The position numbers and the translations under genes are program-made. From Eubacterium sp. (GTDB lineage Bacteria; Bacillota; Clostridia; Acetivibrionales; DSM-1351): 44,787 nucleotides of DNA. The DNA is taken from assembly GCA_029266335.1 (NCBI GenBank), contig JAQSXC010000030.1, forward strand, positions 1 through 44,787, in the 5' to 3' direction. The notes beneath the pieces were generated by a model. The model saw only the letters and a program-made list of their open reading frames with translations. It was not told the origin of the DNA and searched no databases. Below, in pieces: positions 26,191-33,521 of this stretch; positions within the stretch are counted from its first letter, which is position 1, and the number at the start of each line of letters is the position of its first letter.

Positions 26191-27555
26191 TTACTGCTCT
26201 ATGGACGGGATCAATTCAATAGGAAACAGTTCTGTCGGATCAGATACTTCAATCAGGTGATATATACTGAAGGCATATACTTCTCCGGCCTTAAAATCAG
26301 ACGGAGAATATGGAAATGCCAGATTTCCTGCAGTTGATATCCTGCCTTCATAGCCGTAATGGAGCATAGTCGATCTTGCAAAGCTGCATATTGTATTTGC
26401 TGTGGATTGATCTCCTGCCACTGCTTCTATGATGATTCCCAGCTCATGGGATTTAATTTCCTTCTCAGGCTCAAGATCACCCATAACTCCATTTTTGCCA
26501 TAAATTTTAAAGTCAAGGCGGTAATCCATTTTTAAATCCTTAAAGTTATCAGTTACTCTTGCTCTTACTCCTGCAATTATTTCATCAATTTTACTAATAA
26601 AAATGGGATCTCGCACACCTGCCACAGAAACGGTTCTATATCCGACTTTTTTAACACCTTCCAGCTTAATGGTATATTTTTCAGAAGGTACAAATTTACT
26701 TCCGGATACCTTAACAGCCCTATCCCCATCCTGTTCAAACTTTGTGTCCACCAGATCCAAAACACCACCTGGTCCCGGGAGTATATACGGATTTGTTTTT
26801 TCATACAAAGTATGAGCAGCCACTGAAAGGGTTGTACACTTTCTTATTGGGTTTAAGGCTTCAACCACGAAATTATCCTTGTTCAGGTATCCCATCATGC
26901 AGTCGCTGCCACTTCCCGGTGTTGCTGCAATACATGCGCACTCCAGTATCTTTCCCATATGAATGGCCAATCCTCTGTCATAGCCCTTTTTTACGGCAAG
27001 TGCTGCAAATACTGCAGGATCATAGGCCCTTCCGGCCAGGATAACCTGGGCATCCATATCAAGTGCTTCGATAAATGGCTCTACTCCCATCTGACCCACT
27101 ATTCTTTCAGTTTTGTGTAGTTCCTCTTCTGTCAGTTCAGGTGCCGGATGAAGCGGTGACACCTTACCTTTTTTCAGCATGTCAAGCACATGCTCCTTAT
27201 CTATTTCAGCATTTATAACCGCTATTTTAAAGTTCAGACCCTTCTCAAAAGCAATCTCTCTTACTATGTTGATATTCCAATTGAGATGAGGATCACCACC
27301 ACAGCCGCCGGCTGTACCAATGATAACAGGTATACCTTCCTTTATGGCTGCAGTGATCATAATATCAAGATCCCTTTTAACGGCATTCCTGTCCGTAAAT
27401 GAAACTCCGGCACCCAGATAATAGGGTCCGGGGTCGGTAGAACCCGCATCTACCGCAATTACATCAGGATGCCTCTTCATTCCCTCTTCAAAGGATTCTA
27501 CCGGAAAGCCATAACCCAGTATAGCTGTCGGAGATAATACGCGCAATCCTTCCAT
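26191..27555 (-). CDS. AtuA-like (DUF1446) protein
   Basis: A 454-residue cytoplasmic protein of the DUF1446/AtuA family, named for acyclic terpene utilisation but without an established reaction that I know of. Visible features are VIAVDAGSTDPGPYYLGAG (about 30-48), a Gly-rich IIGTAGGCGGDPHLNWN (about 78-94) and AGRAYDPAVFAALAVKKG. An in-frame ATG at 27630 would add 25 residues unlike the family. The ATG at 27555 has AAAGGGGG upstream and gives the expected MEGLRVLSPTAILGYGFP start. It sits between mal and DUF4387 in the methylaspartate operon, so a step on mesaconate or citramalate is possible (inference). Confidence 0.85.
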   Translation of the reverse strand: MEGLRVLSPTAILGYGFPVESFEEGMKRHPDVIAVDAGSTDPGPYYLGAGVSFTDRNAVKRDLDIMITAAIKEGIPVIIGTAGGCGGDPHLNWNINIVREIAFEKGLNFKIAVINAEIDKEHVLDMLKKGKVSPLHPAPELTEEELHKTERIVGQMGVEPFIEALDMDAQVILAGRAYDPAVFAALAVKKGYDRGLAIHMGKILECACIAATPGSGSDCMMGYLNKDNFVVEALNPIRKCTTLSVAAHTLYEKTNPYILPGPGGVLDLVDTKFEQDGDRAVKVSGSKFVPSEKYTIKLEGVKKVGYRTVSVAGVRDPIFISKIDEIIAGVRARVTDNFKDLKMDYRLDFKIYGKNGVMGDLEPEKEIKSHELGIIIEAVAGDQSTANTICSFARSTMLHYGYEGRISTAGNLAFPYSPSDFKAGEVYAFSIYHLIEVSDPTELFPIELIPSIEQ

Positions 27556-27645
27556 TGTAAATATGCCCCCTTTATTTTTATTGCACCTCTCAGCTGTTTG
27601 CCCGGCAAACAGCCAGATGTGCATCAGCATTTAAGACTATAGATT

Positions 27646-28893
27646 TCAGGCCATTCTGTTGCGAAGGGCCAGGATTCTTTGCATCTCATTGTATACAATC
27701 ATGAACCCTTCATCCACACCCATACCCGGTTTGGCCAGAATTTGATCCGGTTTTGTTGCCATAGCCAGGTGAACGCATACCTGAGCCGAGCGGTCTGTTT
27801 CATTGCAGGTACCGCCCTGATAAGCACCAATACCCTTTTCCTTACAATATAGCACAGCTTCAACTATGTTATTGATTCCTCCGAGGTCGGGTGTTTTAAT
27901 CTGGATCATATGACCTGCCCTGTTATCTGCGAAATATTTGATATCTTCCCAGGTATTGCACCATTCATCGGCAACGATCTGCAGACTCATTTTTTCTGCA
28001 TCTATCATTGCAGTTATTTCTTTAAGTGCCAGCATCTGCTTTTCACGGTCATCCATATCCATTGGCCCTTCAATTCTGAGTTTCAGCGGATATGCTGCTT
28101 TTTCAAGCTTCTTAAGATATTCCAGTACCTTTTTATTGTCATTGTCAAATGCAATTCCAATTGTTCCATATACATCAATATGGAGCACAGGCTCATAGCT
28201 GTCGTCAGGTTTTAATTCCTCTACCCTGTTCTTTAGCCATTCAACATATTTCAGCAGCAATTCCCCCTGTTTCCCCAGCTTTGACTCAACATTGTTTATC
28301 AAACCGTGTGGAAGGACACATGCACCCTTTAGAATCATTTTGTCAACATTTTCATAACGGTTATCTCCGGACTGTGTAAATATGGGGATCTCTCTGTCAG
28401 ATACTTCGGTATTGTATTCGTCGGCTATAACTTCTGCCATGAGAAGTTTTCTGCTCTTTGCCACAGCATCCAGAATCGCCTGGGTAATTCCGTAGCGTAA
28501 CGCCGTATGTATTTTCTTACCGGTGTTTCCATCGGTGAGATTGTCGATTTCTTCTGCCATTTCTCTGAAGGTGGTAATTTCTTTTCCTTTGAGCAAAGGT
28601 GCTATCTGCCGGTTGATAACAGGTATGAAATCTTCCGCAAGAAACAATGGATCCCTACCTCCTGCACCTGAATATTGTACGGCAGCACATTCACCATATG
28701 CAATCTGCCCATCTTCCAGCAGAAGCATTACAGATATTGATTCTCCTGCCTGCCTTACGGCCGTAAAACCCTTTGTCACCGGAGTTCCTTTGTAGGCGGC
28801 ACCATCCGGAACAGCACTGCTCTTAATGGCTTTCTGATCATCAAAGAAAAACCCTGTTTTCCCTCCGGAACATATCACATCCTTAATTCTCAT
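27646..28893 (-). CDS. mal: Methylaspartate ammonia-lyase
   Basis: Eliminates ammonia from (2S,3S)-3-methylaspartate to give mesaconate, the second step of glutamate fermentation by the methylaspartate route. An enolase-superfamily protein of 415 residues, very like the Clostridium tetanomorphum enzyme as I remember it. His196 (VLPHGLINN) and Lys333 (MIQIKTPDLGG) correspond to His194 and Lys331 there. The Mg ligands lie in HIDVYG, RIEGPMD and VADEWCN. The ATG at 28902 overlaps the AAGGGATG ribosome site, so the ATG at 28893 is preferred and gives the family N terminus MRIKDV. It follows glmE by 83 bases. Confidence 0.96.
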   Translation of the reverse strand: MRIKDVICSGGKTGFFFDDQKAIKSSAVPDGAAYKGTPVTKGFTAVRQAGESISVMLLLEDGQIAYGECAAVQYSGAGGRDPLFLAEDFIPVINRQIAPLLKGKEITTFREMAEEIDNLTDGNTGKKIHTALRYGITQAILDAVAKSRKLLMAEVIADEYNTEVSDREIPIFTQSGDNRYENVDKMILKGACVLPHGLINNVESKLGKQGELLLKYVEWLKNRVEELKPDDSYEPVLHIDVYGTIGIAFDNDNKKVLEYLKKLEKAAYPLKLRIEGPMDMDDREKQMLALKEITAMIDAEKMSLQIVADEWCNTWEDIKYFADNRAGHMIQIKTPDLGGINNIVEAVLYCKEKGIGAYQGGTCNETDRSAQVCVHLAMATKPDQILAKPGMGVDEGFMIVYNEMQRILALRNRMA

Positions 28894-28976
28894 AACACTC
28901 ATCCCTTACTTTTATATTTTTAGGTTATTCAGGTTAAGAACTTATCTGAATTATATTGATACTGGTCTCTTTAAAA

Positions 28977-30428
28977 CTATTTTGGTCTTCCAACCAGACG
29001 TCCTTTACTGATGGCATAAATATCATCTATTACCATCTGGAAACTTGCACTTCTTTTTTCAAACACCGATCTTTCTTCCATCCTTTTTAAATGGAAACTT
29101 TTTATATCATCGTTAAAAGGCACATTCCCAAAATCCAGGAATCTTATTGCTCCATTATTATCTCTTGCAGGAAGAGCCCGTCCCAGATTATATTTGCTTG
29201 GAGCAAAAGGAACATCTATTATGCCGGCTTCAAAAGCTCTTATTGTACCTTTTGCAATATCTCCCATTCCCGACTCAAATATTTTATCAACTATACATCT
29301 TGTCTCTGCCAGAATCATATTTATTTCTACTTCCAGCTCATGAGTCAATGGCATCTTTTGATCGCGAAGCATGGTCACAAGTTGTTTTGTAGCTTTCAAG
29401 CCCGATGCATTGGCTTCCTTTGTCGGTATTCCGAAGGCTTCATGTACTGACTTGACTATGACTTTTGTAGCACCCGATAAGGCAGCTGCTGCAGATCCCC
29501 AGGATATAACTCCGAAAGCCTTGGCTTCATCCTGCGGGAAACCTCCCATCCACTGGTGTAAAACAGTAGTTACGGTAACATCCTTATAGCCGTATTTTTC
29601 AAGATATTCTTCCGTTAACATTCCAAGGGTCCGTATTGCGGCCACATCCTGAATCAGATTTCCGCATTGTCCATAGCCTACCGTAATGTTTTTTACACCC
29701 TGTTCTGCTGCCAGTATACTTTCAACTATAGCAACCGAATGAGATATGCAGGGAGGAACAAGAGTTCCGGTAAGTGGTCCAAAGGGCTCTCTGTTGACAG
29801 ATACGCCTGCTTCTTCATATTTTCCTATAAGTCTGTCAACATATTGCCAATCATAAATTGTCTTTTCAAGAGAGTTATTTTTTGCATAAGGAATATTGTA
29901 TGATACACCACCGCCCTCATAAGAGGTAAAGCCTCCTGCAACACTTATTTCTGTCAGGAGCCTGGCATCGGGAGTACCATGCCTGACCTGTACAGGTATA
30001 TTCAAAGACTCATTAACTCTACGGCAGGCGTTCACACCATGATTTACAGCAGGAAAGCCGTTTAGCATTGATCTGCTTTCTTTGACACTTTCCTTAATCC
30101 CGTTTTCGGCTTCCTCATAACGATTATGTCTGGTATAACTGTCTATTGTTGTAGGAAGCAGATCAGCTCCTCCAAAATCCTGCAGATAGCGGAGCAGTTC
30201 AATGTGATCCTCAATCAGGGCTACACCGGCTCTTGGCTGTATCAAGGTTTCTCCTGACTGCTTTGCGTCGGCAAGCTTTTTTGAAAATACCTTTTCTGCA
30301 GGAATTGCCTTTTGGTACTCAACTACTTCATCGAAGTCAACATCTTTTCCGGTAGGCCATTGTTCAAGAACGTTACTGCGGATTTCTGAAAATAAACTGT
30401 CATCCAACTTCTTATTCCTTAGCTCCAT
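28977..30428 (-). CDS. glmE: Glutamate mutase, epsilon (E) subunit
   Basis: The large subunit of adenosylcobalamin-dependent glutamate mutase, which rearranges L-glutamate to 3-methylaspartate together with GlmS. The 483-residue length equals the C. cochlearium subunit as I recall it. Substrate-region motifs include [34 protein letters not shown] (about 145-180) and [11 protein letters not shown]. The start overlaps the end of glmL by 10 bases, and TTGGAGATG within glmL serves as ribosome site, so the two are translationally coupled. Confidence 0.97.
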   Translation of the reverse strand: MELRNKKLDDSLFSEIRSNVLEQWPTGKDVDFDEVVEYQKAIPAEKVFSKKLADAKQSGETLIQPRAGVALIEDHIELLRYLQDFGGADLLPTTIDSYTRHNRYEEAENGIKESVKESRSMLNGFPAVNHGVNACRRVNESLNIPVQVRHGTPDARLLTEISVAGGFTSYEGGGVSYNIPYAKNNSLEKTIYDWQYVDRLIGKYEEAGVSVNREPFGPLTGTLVPPCISHSVAIVESILAAEQGVKNITVGYGQCGNLIQDVAAIRTLGMLTEEYLEKYGYKDVTVTTVLHQWMGGFPQDEAKAFGVISWGSAAAALSGATKVIVKSVHEAFGIPTKEANASGLKATKQLVTMLRDQKMPLTHELEVEINMILAETRCIVDKIFESGMGDIAKGTIRAFEAGIIDVPFAPSKYNLGRALPARDNNGAIRFLDFGNVPFNDDIKSFHLKRMEERSVFEKRSASFQMVIDDIYAISKGRLVGRPK

Positions 30429-31813
30429 GAAATCATCTCCAACTCTTTTTTCATTATTCTTACGGCAATTCCGGGGTATTTTACGCTCAGCAAACCCATT
30501 GCTGCCAATATGTACTTTTTATCTAAATATGCCTCTGCCTTTTTTGGCTTTAATATGCCGGGATGTGCTTCATCAAACATGGCTTCCTTAAGCAGCATTG
30601 CAGGGTTGGAACAATTGATGACCGGACCGCCTGTTCCTATAATACGGCTTATCCTTCCAAGATCCTTACCTGATTGCACATACACCGACCCATAGGGTGT
30701 AAATTCCATTTCAATACTTCCTGCATGACGTTCAGTAGCCATCCTTACAGCCATGGCTGCAAGACCATGATCCAAAAGACTGATTTTTTCATTATCCACA
30801 GGAAGAATTCCTGGATTCTCGTTAACCAGACCTGTTGAATTCACAACCTCTTCACGGCTCAGACCTGACTTTTCGGCAATATTTCCAATTCCCGCAGTAT
30901 CCAGAAGAGTTACCGCATTGTATCTTACTCCCAGATCCCCTTCAACTGTTCTTTTTTCTATTGGTTCGGGAAGACCTTTTAATATGACGCCAGCCATATT
31001 TGGGCTTCCGTCATTAATAGAATACACGTCGGTGGTTGCTCCGCCTACATCGACCACCAGTAAATCTCCAATTCCCTTTTCATCTTCAAAACCTGAGGAA
31101 AGGTAGTGCGCTGCATTTAGTACCGCAGACGGGGTAGGCATTAATATACCTTCGATCAGATTCTGAACTTTTGTCAGTCCTTTTGCTCTGATTATCCTTT
31201 CGAGAAAAATTTCCCTAATCAGCAATCTGGCAGGTTCAATGTTTAATTTATTGAATCTGGGCATTACATTTTCACATAACCTGGCATCCTTCTTATTTTT
31301 TGCAAGAATTTCCACTATCTCATCAGAAGCTGATTTGTTTCCTGCAACCACAACCGGGAAATCAAGTTCAATTTCAGAAATCACACGGGCATTGTGAAGT
31401 ATAACCTTACTGTTTCCGCCATCTGTACCACCTGACAATAGGACGATGTCAGGTTTAAGCTCATATATTTCTTTAGCTTCCCTGGCACTCAATTCATAGC
31501 AATAGGTTTTCAAGACCTTTGCCCCGGCGCTTAAAGCGGCCATTTTAGCTGCTTCTGCCGTAAGCTCGGGTACCAGACCTACCGCAATCATTTTTAGTCC
31601 ACCGGCAGCACTGCTGCATGCAAACTTACCGGAATATTCTCTTATCCCGGTTTTATTGCCCAATTCCTCTATAGCCTTTTCGAGACCCTCATTTACATCA
31701 GTCTCTATTGTGGTAAACGATTTAGCGGTGCCCAATATGCATTCGCCGTTTAAATCAACTGCTGTAACCTTGGTAAATGTACTTCCGATATCTATCAACA
31801 ATACGGCATCCAA
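30419..31813 (-). CDS. glmL: Glutamate mutase reactivase/chaperone GlmL (MutL)
   Basis: An ASKHA-fold ATPase encoded between the mutase subunits and thought to protect or reactivate glutamate mutase by exchanging damaged cobalamin. Phosphate-binding motifs are [15 protein letters not shown] at the N terminus and [16 protein letters not shown] (about 250). An in-frame TTG at 31822 overlaps the GGGAG ribosome site, and the TTG at 31813 has the right spacing and leaves one base after the glmS stop. It is preferred, giving 464 residues, close to the known 462. TTG initiation is unusual and may limit GlmL relative to the catalytic subunits. Confidence 0.93.
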   Translation of the reverse strand: MDAVLLIDIGSTFTKVTAVDLNGECILGTAKSFTTIETDVNEGLEKAIEELGNKTGIREYSGKFACSSAAGGLKMIAVGLVPELTAEAAKMAALSAGAKVLKTYCYELSAREAKEIYELKPDIVLLSGGTDGGNSKVILHNARVISEIELDFPVVVAGNKSASDEIVEILAKNKKDARLCENVMPRFNKLNIEPARLLIREIFLERIIRAKGLTKVQNLIEGILMPTPSAVLNAAHYLSSGFEDEKGIGDLLVVDVGGATTDVYSINDGSPNMAGVILKGLPEPIEKRTVEGDLGVRYNAVTLLDTAGIGNIAEKSGLSREEVVNSTGLVNENPGILPVDNEKISLLDHGLAAMAVRMATERHAGSIEMEFTPYGSVYVQSGKDLGRISRIIGTGGPVINCSNPAMLLKEAMFDEAHPGILKPKKAEAYLDKKYILAAMGLLSVKYPGIAVRIMKKELEMISWS

Positions 31814-31814
31814 G

Positions 31815-32228
31815 CTACTCAACTCCCAAATCCTTTTTAAGGTCTGCTATAGTTACCTCAGGCATTGTTCCGGGTGGATAAACCCTGTTGTATCCCATTG
31901 AGAGGAATCTGCCCTCTACTTCTTCAAAAGGGGTCTTTCCTACTACCAGATTGCCTCCCACATACAGCGGTATGTTTTCAAGTCCGGCTTCATTACATTT
32001 TTCTCTGAGGCCTCTGCAATCTATCTCGCCATGTCCATATAGTGATGAAACAAGTATCACATCAGCAGCCGTTTCAACTGCTGCCTGTATGTACTCTTCC
32101 TGGGAAACCATTACTCCAAGGTTTACTACATTGAAGCCTGCCTGTCTGAAAGCATGCTCTAGAATTTTGTTACCTACAGAATGAACATCTGCGCCAATAA
32201 CTCCCATTACCAATGTTTTATTATTCAT
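31815..32228 (-). CDS. glmS: Glutamate mutase, sigma (S) subunit, B12-binding
   Basis: The small cobalamin-binding subunit of glutamate mutase. The base-off/His-on motif DxHxxG is visible as [11 protein letters not shown] with His16, the same residue number as in the C. tetanomorphum protein, followed by [19 protein letters not shown] and a YVGGNLVVG loop. An upstream ATG (32240) has a poor site. The ATG at 32228 follows GGAGAAAAA and gives 137 residues, the known length. The symbol is for glutamate mutase and should not be confused with glucosamine-6-phosphate synthase. Confidence 0.96.
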   Translation of the reverse strand: MNNKTLVMGVIGADVHSVGNKILEHAFRQAGFNVVNLGVMVSQEEYIQAAVETAADVILVSSLYGHGEIDCRGLREKCNEAGLENIPLYVGGNLVVGKTPFEEVEGRFLSMGYNRVYPPGTMPEVTIADLKKDLGVE

Positions 32229-32240
32229 TTTTTTCTCCAT

Positions 32241-32450
32241 TTCCGTATAGGTATAAATGAATTATCCCTATGCAGACTCGGAAGCTTCCGGAGCTTTCAT
32301 CGAGAGTAAAGTCTTCATAGGATAAAATTCATTTTTATCCCGTACCTTTGATTATTTTTGGAGTTTTCAAATTTCTGACTTCAGTTTTATAACGCTTCAG
32401 CAGAAAATTTTCCGGTTTCAGAAAAATTTTTCTTACCTCTATTCACTTCG
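32241..32450 (-). other. glmS leader with hairpin and two tiny overlapping reading frames
   Basis: A 210-base spacer with no normal gene. It holds an 8-bp stem (GGATAAAA / TTTTATCC, 32320-32340) and a 12-base perfect palindrome CGGAAGCTTCCG (32279-32290). On the minus strand a 5-codon frame (MNFIL, start 32332) ends inside the start of a 16-codon frame (32318 to 32268, MKTLLSMKAPEASESA). Expression is unproven; the second frame has no ribosome site of its own. No cobalamin riboswitch B12 box was recognised. Confidence 0.35.
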
Positions 32451-33374
32451 TTATAGACTTAATTTATTGAGATCATCGATGTCTATGGCTCTCTCAGAAC
32501 CAACAAGTCCCACAAGAGCATAAACCCCGGATATAAGATCGTACTTGAATTCCTTGAACAGTTGAAAATTCTCTATCTCACCGGTATTTCTGACATGTAT
32601 TCTGGGGCCGGTGCAATGAAAATTATCCGAATCTCCTATATGTATGTGCTTTTCATCCATATAGCCAACCGCCAGACCTTTTTTTATGTATTCCTTTACC
32701 CTGTTTTCAACTACTTCAATATCGATATTGGGTTTTTCGGTAAATTCCAGCACGAACCCATGCCTGACATCACTGTGAACCTGATGATGACTGAATCCAA
32801 ATTCTTCGGAAAGTACCTTACAGGTCAGATCTTCTGCAGTATGTGCCATTTTTCTGTATTTAATGGATTTGAAAACAATATCCGAAATATCTTTCGGCAG
32901 CGGGCCAAAAACATTGGGACGCGTCACAATAACTTCTTCTCCAATTCCAATCAGCACCTCTGCATTCATACCCAGCACAGGATACAGCAGGTCGAAATGT
33001 TCAATTATTACTCTTTTGTCCTGTTGAACAGCACGTTTTACAGCATCTGCCAAATCATTTATCTGAGAAAAAGCCAATTCAAATCTTGCATCAATATGAT
33101 AGGTATGACTGCTGAAAAAAGCTCTGTCAGTGTCTCTGAAAATAGGCAGCGGGCGAATATTTAATCCTTCATCGTCATTTGTAAGTTCAAGGCCCGGAAA
33201 CATCCCGCGAATAAGAAGAGATTTACCGGCTCCGGCATCTCCAATAAGCCCTATCAATCTGTCGGTTGCACTGATATGCCTTTGGGAAATCAGGTGACCC
33301 AGATTCAATATTCTGCTCTTGCCTCTCGGTGCGAAATAAACTGCATATAAAAGTTGTTCATGTGCCAGGGACAT
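32451..33374 (-). CDS. P-loop NTPase fused to an AlaRS second-additional-like (SAD) domain
   Basis: A 307-residue protein of unknown function. Residues 35-130 look like a small P-loop kinase/NTPase with Walker A GDAGAGKS (45-52) and a Walker-B-like RVIIEHFD (121-128). Residues about 170-300 resemble the alanyl-tRNA synthetase SAD/AlaX editing fold: His178-T-A-E-Asp182 in place of HTxxH, and Cys274 to His280 followed by VRNTGEIENFQLF, matching the AlaRS zinc loop. I recall such proteins annotated as 'alanine-tRNA synthetase second additional domain' in other clostridia. Its ribosome site is weak. It lies between hypD and glmS, suggesting a role for the mutase or dehydratase system (inference). 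Confidence 0.75.
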   Translation of the reverse strand: MSLAHEQLLYAVYFAPRGKSRILNLGHLISQRHISATDRLIGLIGDAGAGKSLLIRGMFPGLELTNDDEGLNIRPLPIFRDTDRAFFSSHTYHIDARFELAFSQINDLADAVKRAVQQDKRVIIEHFDLLYPVLGMNAEVLIGIGEEVIVTRPNVFGPLPKDISDIVFKSIKYRKMAHTAEDLTCKVLSEEFGFSHHQVHSDVRHGFVLEFTEKPNIDIEVVENRVKEYIKKGLAVGYMDEKHIHIGDSDNFHCTGPRIHVRNTGEIENFQLFKEFKYDLISGVYALVGLVGSERAIDIDDLNKLSL

Positions 33375-33455
33375 ATAAGTACCATCAGCCTTTCCGCTTC
33401 ACAAAATTAGTGGATAATAATTAATCACTCGCCAGCAGTACTAAATTCAACAGGA

Positions 33456-33499
33456 AGCTGTTTAGTTTGAAAGTACTTTTCTTTCAAACTAAAACAGCT
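33456..33499 (-). other. Large hairpin between hypD and the P-loop/SAD gene
   Basis: Arms of 18 and 19 bases (33456-33473 with 33481-33499; arm begins AGCTGTTTAGTTTGAAAG) pair with a single bulge around a 7-base loop. No U-tract follows on the minus strand. It starts 23 bases after the hypD stop, and probably stabilises or delimits the upstream pruA-hypE-hypD part of the message. Confidence 0.6.
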
Positions 33500-33521
33500 C
33501 CAATATCATTTATTGAACTAA

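Noticed and set aside
31815-32228. glmS ribozyme or glucosamine synthase
   Set aside because: The symbol glmS here means the glutamate mutase sigma subunit. The protein has the DxHxxG cobalamin motif and no amidotransferase or ribozyme leader is seen.
32241-32450. Cobalamin riboswitch before the B12-dependent mutase genes
   Set aside because: No recognisable B12 box (GCCACTG type) or the long multi-stem layout is visible here or before pruA. The pathway seems controlled at the shared promoter motif instead.
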